DNA from: JAAYRQ01 sp035647815
GTDB lineage: Bacteria; Bacillota; Syntrophomonadia; Syntrophomonadales; Syntrophomonadaceae
Direction: 5' to 3'
Assembly: GCA_035647815.1 (NCBI GenBank)
Contig: DASRMR010000047.1
Span: 43,662-107,661, forward strand
DNA length: 64,000 nt
How positions within the stretch are numbered: the first letter of the stretch is position 1; every line of letters starts with the position of its first letter. This document shows positions 17,953 to 27,807 of the stretch, piece after piece. A program made the position numbers and the translations under genes. The notes beneath the pieces were generated by a model, which saw nothing but the letters and a program-made list of their open reading frames with translations, was not told the DNA's origin and ran no database searches.

Positions 17953-19644
17953 CTAAAAAAGAGGTGTTACACTAAATTCAGTTGCAATTGGTTGTGCTTT
18001 TGCAGTTATTGGCTCTGATATAATAAATGCATGATCAAATACATCATCTAACTCTTTTATTGCTATTATCTCTATATCAGAAAAACTAGCAAAAATACTT
18101 AACCAGTTATCAGCCGGAATTAAAACCTTCTTAATACCCGCCTTACGGGCTGCCTCAACTTTGCTCATTACCCCACCTACTGGTTTGATTCTACCTTGCA
18201 CCGAAACCTCGCCAGTCATCGCTAATAAGTTATTAACTGGAGATTTCGTTATTGACGAATATATAGATGTAGCCATGCTTACCCCAGCTGATGGGCCATC
18301 TACAGGTGTACCACCAGGAAAATTTAAATGTATATCATAATCGCGGATATTAAGACCATAATTTGCTCTGAGAACAGTTAAAACATTTTCTACAGCACCT
18401 TTAGCCATACTTTTACGCGTATATTTTCTATCTTGCCCTCCTACTTGCTCTTCCTCTACTACTCCTGTTACTGTCCATACTCCTTTGCCTTTATAAGCTG
18501 GTATAGTTGTAGTTTCTATTTCTAATAAAGTGCCAGTATTAGCACCGTATACAGCTAAACCATTTACAACACCTACTAAAGATTGATCTTTCGGTTTCAC
18601 TTCCAAACAGGGAGAAAACCTTCCATTATTAAGAATTTTTTCTATAACTTCTAAACTTATAAAATCCGACTTTTCTTCTTGAGCAATACCAGCTGATAAT
18701 TGAACAATATTTACCGCTTCTCTGCCATTATTCGAAAAACGGCTCACTTCCTCTAGTGCATCTTCACTTATGGGAAAGTTAACCTTTTTGGTGGCATTAA
18801 TCACAATTTCTCTAATATCTTGTTTATCTAAAGGCTTAAAAAACACTTCCATACATCTCGATCTTATTGCAGAAGGCAATTCTTCCGGCATCCTTGTCGT
18901 TGCTCCTACTAACCTAAAATCTGCAGGTAAGCCATTACAAAATATATCATGAATATGCAATGGAATACCTTTATCTGTTTCATTATAATATGCACTTTCT
19001 AATATAACTTTGCGATCTTCTAATACCTTCAACAATTTATTCATTTGTAGGGGATGTAATTCACCAATTTCATCAATAAATAAAATACCACCATGAGCTT
19101 TAGTAACTGCTCCCATCTTTGGTTGGGGTATACCTGCAATCCCCATCGATCCTGCCCCTTGATAAATTGGATCATGCACCGATCCAATCAAGGGATCAGC
19201 AATGTTCCTTTCATCAGATCTACTGATAGTCGCATCTAGTTCAATAAATTTTGCTTCACTAGAAAAGGGTGATAAATTGTTAAGTTTGGCTTCCTCTAAG
19301 ACTAATCTCGCTGCAGCAGTTTTTCCGACTCCAGGAGGACCGTAAATTATTACATGCTGCGGATTAGGCCCACATAAAGCTGATTTCAAAATAGAAATTC
19401 CTTCATGTTGGCCTACTATATCTGAAAGATTCATAGGACGAGTAAGACTAGATAGCGGCTCAGATAACTTGATATTTCTCATCTTTCTTAATTTAAGGCT
19501 TTCTTTTTCTGCATCTCTAATTACATTAGACTTTTTGCTCTGTTGAGTTTTTAATAAATTCCAAAAATATAAACCAATGACTATCGCAAAAAATAATTGT
19601 ATCAGATATAAAACTCCTGCGTATTGTGCAAAAAACTGATTCAT
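17953..19644 (-). CDS. lonB: LonB sporulation-type ATP-dependent protease
   Basis: Taking ATG at 19644 gives 563 residues: an N-terminal membrane helix (LYLIQLFFAIVIGLYFW), an AAA+ domain with GPPGVGKTAAAR, and a Lon protease domain with GTPVDGPSAGVSMA and GGVMSKVEAARKAG. LonB is active in the forespore of B. subtilis. I chose this start because it follows GAAAGGA at good spacing. A frame open from 19749 would place its first codons inside the clpX terminator. The clpX-lonB-lonA order is typical of spore-formers. Confidence 0.93.
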   Translation of the reverse strand: MNQFFAQYAGVLYLIQLFFAIVIGLYFWNLLKTQQSKKSNVIRDAEKESLKLRKMRNIKLSEPLSSLTRPMNLSDIVGQHEGISILKSALCGPNPQHVIIYGPPGVGKTAAARLVLEEAKLNNLSPFSSEAKFIELDATISRSDERNIADPLIGSVHDPIYQGAGSMGIAGIPQPKMGAVTKAHGGILFIDEIGELHPLQMNKLLKVLEDRKVILESAYYNETDKGIPLHIHDIFCNGLPADFRLVGATTRMPEELPSAIRSRCMEVFFKPLDKQDIREIVINATKKVNFPISEDALEEVSRFSNNGREAVNIVQLSAGIAQEEKSDFISLEVIEKILNNGRFSPCLEVKPKDQSLVGVVNGLAVYGANTGTLLEIETTTIPAYKGKGVWTVTGVVEEEQVGGQDRKYTRKSMAKGAVENVLTVLRANYGLNIRDYDIHLNFPGGTPVDGPSAGVSMATSIYSSITKSPVNNLLAMTGEVSVQGRIKPVGGVMSKVEAARKAGIKKVLIPADNWLSIFASFSDIEIIAIKELDDVFDHAFIISEPITAKAQPIATEFSVTPLF

Positions 19645-19714
19645 GTTTTTTTTCCTTTCAATTGGTTTTTTATTATTGTTGCCTAAAAACTCTAATTGAA
19701 TTAAAAAAATACAA

Positions 19715-19745
19715 AGTAAAAAAAGGTAGCTCTCACTACCTTTTT
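19715..19745 (-). terminator. Terminator after clpX
   Basis: Arms AAAAAGGTAG and CTACCTTTTT with a 6-base loop are followed on the minus strand by TTTTTTT. It separates tig-clpP-clpX from lonB-lon-engB. Confidence 0.85.
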
Positions 19746-19772
19746 CCAAATAACAGATTATTATCTTTTAAT

Positions 19773-21023
19773 TTAATTAACTTTGCGTTTTGCATCAACC
19801 GTAACTAATAATGGTTTTTCCTTTTTCCCTATTACATCTTTAGTAATAACTACCTTCGTTACATCTACTCTTGATGGTACTTCATACATAACATCGAGCA
19901 TGATATCTTCTATAATAGCTCGAAGGCCACGGGCACCAGTATTTCGTTTTAATGCTTCCTTGGCAATAGCTACTAATGCATCATCCATAAATTCTAATTC
20001 TACCCCATCAAGTTCAAATAACTTTTTATATTGCTTAACTAGAGCATTTTTAGGCTCAGTCAAAATCTGTACTAAGGCATCACTATCTAAAGCCTCTAAG
20101 GTGACAATAATAGGAACTCGACCGACAAACTCAGGAATTAATCCATACCTAAGTAAATCTTGCGGTAAAATCATTTCTAATATTTCACCAATTTCTTTTT
20201 CTTCTTTAGTTTGAATATCAGCCCCAAAACCCATAAGTTTCTGACCAATACGATCCTGAATAATCTTATCTATACCTTCAAAAGCTCCTCCACAAATAAA
20301 CAATATATTACTAGTATCTATTTGGATAAACTCTTGATGAGGATGTTTTCTCCCGCCTTGAGGAGGTACACTAGCAACTGTTCCTTCAAGAATTTTAAGT
20401 AATGCTTGTTGAACTCCTTCGCCAGAAACATCTCTAGTAATACTAGGATTATCAGTTTTACGAGCAACTTTGTCTATTTCATCAATATACACTATGCCTT
20501 TTTCAGCTTTTTCGATATCATAATCGGCTGATTGAATCAATTTTAGTAAGATATTTTCTACATCTTCACCTACATAACCTGCTTCAGTCAGAGAAGTAGC
20601 ATCTGCGATAGCAAAAGGTACATTAAGAATTCTAGCCAAAGTTTGAGCAAGTAGAGTCTTTCCACTACCAGTTGGTCCTAACATCATAATATTACTTTTT
20701 TGAAGTTCTACATCATCAAGTTTCATGCCTAGATTAATTCTTTTGTAATGATTATAAACTGCAACTGCTAGAGATTTTTTGGCCATATCCTGACCAATTA
20801 CATAATCATCCATTATATCTCTAACTTCATGCGGTTTTGGTATATCACCTAATTCAAAACCTAAATCATCAGCAAGCTCTTCCTCAATAATCTCATTACA
20901 TAACTCTATACACTCGTCACAAATATACACGCCTGGACCAGCAACTAGCTTTTTAACTTGATCCTGTGTCTTTCCGCAAAATGAGCATTTTAATTGTCCT
21001 TTTTCATCCCCATATTTATGCAT
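19773..21023 (-). CDS. clpX: ClpX ATPase subunit of ClpXP
   Basis: Starting at ATG 21023 (after GAGAGGTG) the protein has 416 residues: an N-terminal C4 zinc finger (CSFCG ... CDEC), Walker A GPTGSGKTLLAQ, Walker B VYIDEIDK and sensor and arginine-finger regions. ClpX unfolds tagged substrates and feeds ClpP, encoded just upstream. An in-frame start 19 codons further upstream has no good ribosome binding site and would overlap clpP. Confidence 0.96.
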   Translation of the reverse strand: MHKYGDEKGQLKCSFCGKTQDQVKKLVAGPGVYICDECIELCNEIIEEELADDLGFELGDIPKPHEVRDIMDDYVIGQDMAKKSLAVAVYNHYKRINLGMKLDDVELQKSNIMMLGPTGSGKTLLAQTLARILNVPFAIADATSLTEAGYVGEDVENILLKLIQSADYDIEKAEKGIVYIDEIDKVARKTDNPSITRDVSGEGVQQALLKILEGTVASVPPQGGRKHPHQEFIQIDTSNILFICGGAFEGIDKIIQDRIGQKLMGFGADIQTKEEKEIGEILEMILPQDLLRYGLIPEFVGRVPIIVTLEALDSDALVQILTEPKNALVKQYKKLFELDGVELEFMDDALVAIAKEALKRNTGARGLRAIIEDIMLDVMYEVPSRVDVTKVVITKDVIGKKEKPLLVTVDAKRKVN

Positions 21024-21048
21024 GCTTTCACCTCTCTTTTTAGAAAAG

Positions 21049-21651
21049 CTATTTTTTGCTAACTTCTTTAGGATGTTCAATCACTTCATCAATAATACCA
21101 TAATCCTTACTTTCGCTAGCAGTCATAAAGTAGTCTCTTTCAGTATCTGCTTTAACCTTTTCTAACTTCTGGCCAGTTCTTTCAGCTAAAATGATATTCA
21201 AAGTTTCTTTCATCTGTAAAATTCTTCTAGCATGAATTTCAATATCAGTTGCTTGACCTTGGGTACCTCCCATAGGTTGATGTATCATAATCTCCGCATT
21301 TGGAAGAGCAAATCTTTTGCCCTTTTGTCCAGCTGCAAGAAGAAACGCACCCATGCTAGCAGCTAAGCCAACACATATAGTTGATACATCTGCTTTAATA
21401 TATTGCATAGTATCATAAATTGCCATTCCCGCAGTAATAGAACCGCCTGGACTATTAATATAAAGCGATATATCTTTATCTGGATCTTCAGCTTCTAGAA
21501 AAAGTAGTTGCGCAATTATAAGATTAGCTACAGTGTCGTCAACAGCACTACCAAGAAATATTATTCTGTCTTTTAATAGACGTGAATATATATCATAAGA
21601 TCTTTCGCCACGACTAGTTTGTTCGACTACCATTGGTACTAAATAAGACAT
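21049..21651 (-). CDS. clpP: ClpP protease subunit
   Basis: The 200-residue serine protease has the catalytic Ser in GLAASMGAFLLAAG, His in AEIMIHQPMGG and the downstream Asp region (TERDYFMTA). It forms tetradecameric chambers with ClpX. It lies between tig and clpX, the common bacterial order. Length and catalytic motifs are complete. Confidence 0.97.
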   Translation of the reverse strand: MSYLVPMVVEQTSRGERSYDIYSRLLKDRIIFLGSAVDDTVANLIIAQLLFLEAEDPDKDISLYINSPGGSITAGMAIYDTMQYIKADVSTICVGLAASMGAFLLAAGQKGKRFALPNAEIMIHQPMGGTQGQATDIEIHARRILQMKETLNIILAERTGQKLEKVKADTERDYFMTASESKDYGIIDEVIEHPKEVSKK

Positions 21652-21704
21652 TTAATCACTCCTTACTTAAAAATATTCAATACAGTTAACATATAGTATT
21701 CTTT

Positions 21705-23030
21705 TTACTCAGTAGGCTCTACCGCAGTAGGAACCAATTCTGGTTCTTCTTCAATTATATTAGCTTTTTCAATTAGATAATCTATAACTTTGTCAACTTG
21801 AACATCAAACCTTATATTATCTTCAGCACCTGCTAATCTGGTTTTAGCATCTTCAACATCTACACCCATAGACATAGCTATTTCTTCTATCTTTGTATCT
21901 AATTCTTCGTCCGTAATTTCAAAACCTTTTTCATCTACTAATTTCTCCAACATGAAATTGATTTTTACATTATGTTCGGCATCGGGCAAAATGTTTTGGA
22001 TAAATTCTTCTTCATTACTTCCTGTGGCCATATAATATTGTTCTAGATTTAACCCTTGCATGGCCATTTTTTGTGCAAAGTTTTGGAGCATCGCTTCAGC
22101 CTGACTCCTTACTACTGCTTGCGGAGCAGGTACTTCAGATACCTTCAAGGCTTCATCAACAATTACCTGCCTTACAAATTCTTCTTTTTGTTTTTCTAGC
22201 ATCTCATTTAATTTGATTTCAATATCTTCTCTATATTCAGCTACTGTTTCAAATTCACTGATTTCTTGAACAAATTCATCGTCAAGTTCTCTAAGTACCT
22301 TACCTTCGATTTCTTTAACAGTAACTTTAAAGACTACAGGCTTACCTGCTAAATTCTCCTCATGATATTCTTCTGGGAAAGTAATATCAACATCAAGAAC
22401 ATCACCAGTTTTAACCCCAACCAATTTTTCCTCAAAACCGGGTATAAAAGTGTTAGAACCTAATTCTAGCGGATAATCTTCACCTTTTCCACCTTCAAAA
22501 GCAACATCCTCAAGGAAACCTTCAAAATCTATAATTAGAGTATCACCTAAAACAGCTTCCCCGTCCTTCTTTTCTAATTGAGCATAACTAGAGCGCTCCT
22601 GTTCTATTGCTTTATCTACATCTTCATCAGTAATTGTATATATTGGTATACTTACATTTAGTCCCTCTAGCTCTCCTAAAACTACATCTGGTTTAACAGC
22701 TACTATGGCAGTAAAAGTCAACGGTTTATCATCTTCGATTTCACCGATGTCAAATTCAGGCTGAGCAATAGGCTCGATGTCTAAAGACTTTATTGCCTCT
22801 TCATATACATTAGGAACTACATGTTCTAATGCATCTTGATACAGAATTTCTTTCCCGTAAAAAGATTCCACTAATTGTCTTGGTGCTCTACCTTTACGGA
22901 AACCAGGGATATTTACATCTTTAGCTATCTTACGATAAGCATATTCAAAACCCTCTTCCATTCTGTCTACACCGACCTCAATTTGTATGTATGCTTCGCT
23001 GTTTTCTATTTTTTCTAATTTCGCTTGCAT
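21705..23030 (-). CDS. tig: Trigger factor chaperone
   Basis: The 441-residue protein has the ribosome-binding N-domain with the signature GFRKGRAPR (about residues 44-52), a central FKBP-type PPIase domain (about 155-245, DTLIIDFEGFL ... LELGSNTFIPGFEE) and a helical C-terminal chaperone domain. It binds nascent chains at the exit tunnel. It is first in the tig-clpP-clpX unit. The C-terminal tail is acidic and Glu/Pro rich. Confidence 0.96.
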   Translation of the reverse strand: MQAKLEKIENSEAYIQIEVGVDRMEEGFEYAYRKIAKDVNIPGFRKGRAPRQLVESFYGKEILYQDALEHVVPNVYEEAIKSLDIEPIAQPEFDIGEIEDDKPLTFTAIVAVKPDVVLGELEGLNVSIPIYTITDEDVDKAIEQERSSYAQLEKKDGEAVLGDTLIIDFEGFLEDVAFEGGKGEDYPLELGSNTFIPGFEEKLVGVKTGDVLDVDITFPEEYHEENLAGKPVVFKVTVKEIEGKVLRELDDEFVQEISEFETVAEYREDIEIKLNEMLEKQKEEFVRQVIVDEALKVSEVPAPQAVVRSQAEAMLQNFAQKMAMQGLNLEQYYMATGSNEEEFIQNILPDAEHNVKINFMLEKLVDEKGFEITDEELDTKIEEIAMSMGVDVEDAKTRLAGAEDNIRFDVQVDKVIDYLIEKANIIEEEPELVPTAVEPTE

Positions 23031-23351
23031 TTATGCTCCTCCTAACTTAGATTTTGGCTTCGAATTTTATAGTGATTTGTTAACCAAGCTCATAATATCA
23101 CTTTTAGAATTTCCCTAAATCCTCTTAAAATATAATACCCCGGCACACGCCGAGGTTATTATGTTCTATACTTGGGTAAAAAATAATAATATGTCAATCA
23201 CCTTAATTTGCAAAGTATATTACTAGGATAAAAAACTACCTAGTGAAAGTCAAGTATTAACCTACCCCTATTGTATAAGAAAATAGATAACTTTTCTACA
23301 CATTATTACCATGTTTAAATGTTTGATACATAATAAAAACCAAGTCTTATA
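23031..23351. other. Intergenic gap upstream of tig
   Basis: This 321-base non-coding stretch contains one G+C-rich hairpin (23137-23156: ACCCCGGC / GCCGAGGT with a G-T pair), which may end the transcript of the SEC-C gene. The T-run after it on the minus strand is poor. The promoter of tig probably also lies here. I saw no RNA gene, repeat array or convincing small ORF. Confidence 0.5.
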
Positions 23352-26231
23352 TTACGGGTGACGTTTGGATGTATCTAAATAGTCCATTAGTAATGATCCT
23401 AGTTGTAAAAGAAATATGCCTTGTTGCCATTCTATTTCTTCATCATATAATTTATCTTGCCTTAAAAGAGCTAAGGAAAGTTTAGGATTATTGTCGAAAA
23501 ACTCTGCTAAATCGCTTACTAAAGAATATTGTACCGTTTTTAACTTAGGTAAACTAGGTTGCCACAGACGAAATGCAATTACAATATCCTCGTTTTTCAA
23601 TGCTAAACGAAGATGTTTTTTTAACTTCTGCAAATCCTTTCCAGGCGGAGTAGTAATTAATATGTTTTCACGACTAACGATAACATAACCCCATTGATAA
23701 TGTTGGTTAAGATTAAAACTCATCCATAAAAAAGTCGTCAAGTCAGCAGTTTGGTTTATTATTTTCAAATGTTTACTTTTACTAAGTAAACTAATTATTA
23801 AATCATAATTAATAATTCCAGCTATACGCCAATCTATCCGTAATGGCTGGTTCATCAAACTAATCGCGCTTTTCTCCAGTTCACTCATAGATAATATATA
23901 AGCTTTAACCGCCATTTCTCCTCTTTTTTTCATGTATTGAAAATCAGTAGGGTCAAATGGATGAAACTCTTCTAATAATATTTGTAGATTTTTTTCAAAA
24001 GTACTGATTAAATCCGGTAGAACAATGTACATAGGATCATTAACCCATAATCTTTTCCCTACAGGTAATAATCTAGTTATACCTAACATTCCCGGAACAA
24101 TATTCTCATGAACATTCATCCCGTAATTTCCATAGACTTTATAAGTTTTCCCAGTGAAATAATCTTCGAAAATCAGATTACTATTCCCTTCCGGGAAAAT
24201 TCTATATACCCCAACATAACTCATCATTATATTAAATGCAGCATTCTTTAAATAAGATGGAAACCTTTTAGCTTGTTTTTCCCAGAACATGTTAGTTATA
24301 GTTAACTTATTTCCATTTTGGAAATCTAACATATGATGATATTTAAAAAATTCATCGAATGTCTTTCTGGTTTCTTTGTTCCAAAACCTTTGTTTTTCAT
24401 TAGTTACATTATAAAATTCAGTCCTACCCCAATCTTCATCTTTATCCCAATTCTTTTTTATTGCATAAGTAAACAACTGTAAGTTTTGGAATACTTCATC
24501 ATATGCCTTCATTTTTTCGGTATCATCAAGTTCTGACCATTTTGGATATTGAGTTATTTTTATCGCAAAATTTAGTGGGTACTGTTTAAAATGTTTTAAA
24601 AGCAATTGTGCATTTTTACTTATTGATCCTGTAGATATTCCATGTTTTTTGCTACTCCAAGAAAAACTCACTCTTGCACCATTTAACTCCAGATATACAT
24701 GTTCTAGCGCCGCCAATACAGCCTTATTTAATGAAATCACTGGATGATAAAGATTAGAGTATTCATTCCACATAAATAACATCCAGGCTAGTTTTTCCCT
24801 ATTATTAGCTTCAGAGTATAACCAATCAAATGCTAATACACTTATTTTTCTATGCTCTTCATTAAACCAATTGTAAGCATTTACAAAAGGACTTGGTTCC
24901 TGATGCAGCCGATTCCTAGATACTTTTATAGCTATAGCATCTGGATGAAGTAATTCTTTTTTAAATTGGTTTTTATCTAATTTCAAACGGTTCCTTATTA
25001 TATCGGTAGGCACATAATACTCATTTCTGCTTTTTAATTTTAATTCCAACAATTCTAATTTATCTAATACACCATCTAATAAAATCCTACCCTTTGAATC
25101 TGCCATTGCCTGTATTGGTGTCATATTATCTAATTCCGAATGGGGCAAATTAAGCCAATCTTCAAGGTTCTTATCATACATAATTTCTAATAAGACTTCT
25201 TCCGCCTCTTCTTCACCAATTAAGGAAAAACCATCTACCCATTCAGCAAATACTTTATACTTTGCTAGATTCACGGAATTTATTATATCGTTAATATCCT
25301 CCATAGTTTCAGCAAATATAATAATTGAATTTTGAAAAAAATATATCCGATTAAATGATTTTTTATTATGGCAAGTTATTTTAAGCCAGGTTTTGTTTTT
25401 CTCGATAACACTAAAACCATTTTGTGCTGGTATCATTTTGAGTATAGTACGATAATCAGATTTATTTATTAAGATGCTTTTAGCTTTAATACGGTTTTTC
25501 TTAATACTATGTTTTAAATCTAAGACCAAACTTGTTAAAACTTCCCCGGATTCATGCAGAAACACTTGCCGATCTGCAATTCCTTCATCAATCCTTACCG
25601 TTTCCATTTCTTCTAATAGATAGTTTAAGTGTTCTGATTGTACTATAATAGCTTCGCCTACTAACATGGTTGATTTACCTATAGTTACAAGTCGAGTCAC
25701 AAGCAGACTACCTGCAGTTATTTGGCTAGTAATCTCACCAAAACTTCGCTCTACATTATATTCATGTCCCAGCCATGCATCTTGTAATGATACAGTATTA
25801 TTATTAACCCATTTTACTTTATATAATGATAAATAAGAGTCTTTTAGCCCTTCTAATACTAGGGTCTTTTTATCGTCTATCATTTCTTGCTTTTCAGATA
25901 AATAGAAATCTATTGCAGGTGATATGTCTTTATATAGACGAAAATTTAGTACATACCAATGCCAAAACAATGGAGAAAATTCCTCATCTAATTCGCCATA
26001 ATTAGCCAAGGAAACAAACTTAGTCAATGCAGCATCTTTATAATTATAATAATAAGCTTTCACATAGCTTATTAAATCAGCTAAAACTACATCGATTAAG
26101 TTTTTATATTGATTTTTTTCTCCCCATGGAAAATGAATTACTCTACATTCATCATGCCTGCCGCAACAATTATTATAAGAAAGTCCACTGCCACAATCAC
26201 AAGTACTAGGTTGGCTAACAAATTTAATCAT
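23352..26231 (-). CDS. Large SEC-C-motif protein of unknown function
   Basis: The 959-residue soluble protein begins with a SEC-C zinc motif (CDCGSGLSYNNCCG, residues 11-24), otherwise known from the SecA tail. The rest is not recognisable by motif. Two internal segments resemble each other: about residues 134-235 (SLYKVKWV ... GSLLVTRLVTIGKS) and about 690-755 (GVYRIFPEG ... GMLGITRLLPVGKR). Each is followed by a region of about 150 residues with similar layout, suggesting an internal duplication. No signal peptide or membrane segment. A TPR-protein gene follows upstream on the same strand, about 130 bases away. I cannot assign a function. Confidence 0.8.
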   Translation of the reverse strand: MIKFVSQPSTCDCGSGLSYNNCCGRHDECRVIHFPWGEKNQYKNLIDVVLADLISYVKAYYYNYKDAALTKFVSLANYGELDEEFSPLFWHWYVLNFRLYKDISPAIDFYLSEKQEMIDDKKTLVLEGLKDSYLSLYKVKWVNNNTVSLQDAWLGHEYNVERSFGEITSQITAGSLLVTRLVTIGKSTMLVGEAIIVQSEHLNYLLEEMETVRIDEGIADRQVFLHESGEVLTSLVLDLKHSIKKNRIKAKSILINKSDYRTILKMIPAQNGFSVIEKNKTWLKITCHNKKSFNRIYFFQNSIIIFAETMEDINDIINSVNLAKYKVFAEWVDGFSLIGEEEAEEVLLEIMYDKNLEDWLNLPHSELDNMTPIQAMADSKGRILLDGVLDKLELLELKLKSRNEYYVPTDIIRNRLKLDKNQFKKELLHPDAIAIKVSRNRLHQEPSPFVNAYNWFNEEHRKISVLAFDWLYSEANNREKLAWMLFMWNEYSNLYHPVISLNKAVLAALEHVYLELNGARVSFSWSSKKHGISTGSISKNAQLLLKHFKQYPLNFAIKITQYPKWSELDDTEKMKAYDEVFQNLQLFTYAIKKNWDKDEDWGRTEFYNVTNEKQRFWNKETRKTFDEFFKYHHMLDFQNGNKLTITNMFWEKQAKRFPSYLKNAAFNIMMSYVGVYRIFPEGNSNLIFEDYFTGKTYKVYGNYGMNVHENIVPGMLGITRLLPVGKRLWVNDPMYIVLPDLISTFEKNLQILLEEFHPFDPTDFQYMKKRGEMAVKAYILSMSELEKSAISLMNQPLRIDWRIAGIINYDLIISLLSKSKHLKIINQTADLTTFLWMSFNLNQHYQWGYVIVSRENILITTPPGKDLQKLKKHLRLALKNEDIVIAFRLWQPSLPKLKTVQYSLVSDLAEFFDNNPKLSLALLRQDKLYDEEIEWQQGIFLLQLGSLLMDYLDTSKRHP

Positions 26232-26363
26232 TTATATCCCCCCGCCAAACTTTTCCCTATTATCATGATAACAAAAATACTTGGTAATTCACAATAAAAT
26301 TTTGGCTTTAATTAAATAAATGCAGAAATCTACTTAAGAATTTGTGCTTTTTAATTATATTTT

Positions 26364-27554
26364 TTAATTTAAAACCATGATCTCTCTATATAAATTAGTC
26401 GATAGATAGCCACTTTGAGGGTCATAATCTTTTAATTCTTTTAACATCATTTGAGCATTAGTTAAATCTTCCTGGAAATAATAAATACACCCTAAATAAT
26501 ATAAGCTTTCATCAGTATAATTAGTATCCGGAAATTCTTTTAAATATTTATGAAAATATTTTTTCGCATTATCATAATCTTTATTTACATAATAAGTTAG
26601 AGCTAAATAATACAATGCTTCTCTGTTGATATAGTTTTTTGTAGACATCGACACTACTACCCCTAGATTACTATATGCAGTTTTGAAATCATTAGACAGA
26701 TAAGCCTGGTATCCTGCCTTATAATACTCCTTTTCCATCTCTACATCATATTCAGAACCATCCATAGAAAGCTCTTCATCAGCTGTTATATCAGTAGAGA
26801 AGTTGTCGATGGCCATAACTGTGGACAATAAATCTTTTTCATTTAATTCCTCATTAAGCATGCTCACCTTAGCTTTTAGATTTTCTATAGTAGCTTTATA
26901 GGTATCATCTTTATTAATAGTGAAACTCATCTGCAATAAAAGCAACATAACAAAAAAACCAGATACTATCATAAGTATGTTATTTCTAGGGTTTCTATCC
27001 AGGTTATCTGATTCTTGTAATGTTTTCCTTCGTCTTTTTCCCAATCCTTTAGGGGTATTTAAATATTTAATTATTTTTTCATTGTTAATATCTAATTGTA
27101 AACCTCTTGTCCAAACTTTATGAGCATTCTTTTCATCATTTAAGGCTAAGTAACTTAAACCTAAAAGTTGATATAAACTAACAAAACCATCATTTTCTTT
27201 TATTAGTTTTTGTAAATTAACTAAGGCCTCTGAAAACTCTTTACTCTCTATTGCTTCTATGGCACGGTAATATCTTTTCAACCAAAATTGGAAAGATGGA
27301 CTTTCTAGTTTTTCTAGCCAGCTTAGTGCATTTTTATTATTTGGATCTAATTTCAAAACATTTTCCCAAACTTGTTTAGCTTGATAAAAATCTCCTAACA
27401 AGTAGTAACAATTACCCTGCAAATTGAGTAATTCAGTATTGTCTGAAACTATTTCGCTAGCTTCATCTAGAATTTTTAAAGCTCCCGATATATCATGATT
27501 AGGTATTTTACTTAATGCCAACTCGATAAAATCATCGATTCTATTACTTTCCAC
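26364..27554 (-). CDS. Membrane-anchored tetratricopeptide repeat protein
   Basis: The 396-residue protein has an N-terminal block of TPR-like repeats (about residues 1-165, GNCYYLLGDFYQAKQVWENV), one membrane helix (about 192-211, NNILMIVSGFFVMLLLLQMS), a short coiled coil (about 222-245) and a C-terminal TPR block (about 275-390, YYLALTYYVNKDYDNAKKYF). This puts TPR scaffolds on both sides of the membrane. No enzymatic motif is present. A role as a scaffold in envelope or sporulation assembly is possible but unproven. Confidence 0.8.
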   Translation of the reverse strand: MESNRIDDFIELALSKIPNHDISGALKILDEASEIVSDNTELLNLQGNCYYLLGDFYQAKQVWENVLKLDPNNKNALSWLEKLESPSFQFWLKRYYRAIEAIESKEFSEALVNLQKLIKENDGFVSLYQLLGLSYLALNDEKNAHKVWTRGLQLDINNEKIIKYLNTPKGLGKRRRKTLQESDNLDRNPRNNILMIVSGFFVMLLLLQMSFTINKDDTYKATIENLKAKVSMLNEELNEKDLLSTVMAIDNFSTDITADEELSMDGSEYDVEMEKEYYKAGYQAYLSNDFKTAYSNLGVVVSMSTKNYINREALYYLALTYYVNKDYDNAKKYFHKYLKEFPDTNYTDESLYYLGCIYYFQEDLTNAQMMLKELKDYDPQSGYLSTNLYREIMVLN

Positions 27555-27807
27555 TCTCTATCACACCCTTGTCAATATTTTACATATATTAATTCTCCAA
27601 GGGTGAAGAAATGTCCTTCCATTAAATGGTATTTATTTCATATTTTTCTCTTTGCTATATCTATGACTTCAATAATTTTTAATAATGCCTCTTTTTACCT
27701 TATAGCTTCCTTAACATTTAAATTAATGAATTTGGTGACCATTAGTCTTCTTTTTTAATATATTAATACCATAAGTATAGTAGCTCAGAAACACAGGAGG
27801 AAAACAT

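Noticed and set aside
19645..19749. Longer lonB start 35 codons upstream
   Set aside because: The codons would lie in the clpX terminator and no binding site precedes them; ATG 19644 has GAAAGGA.
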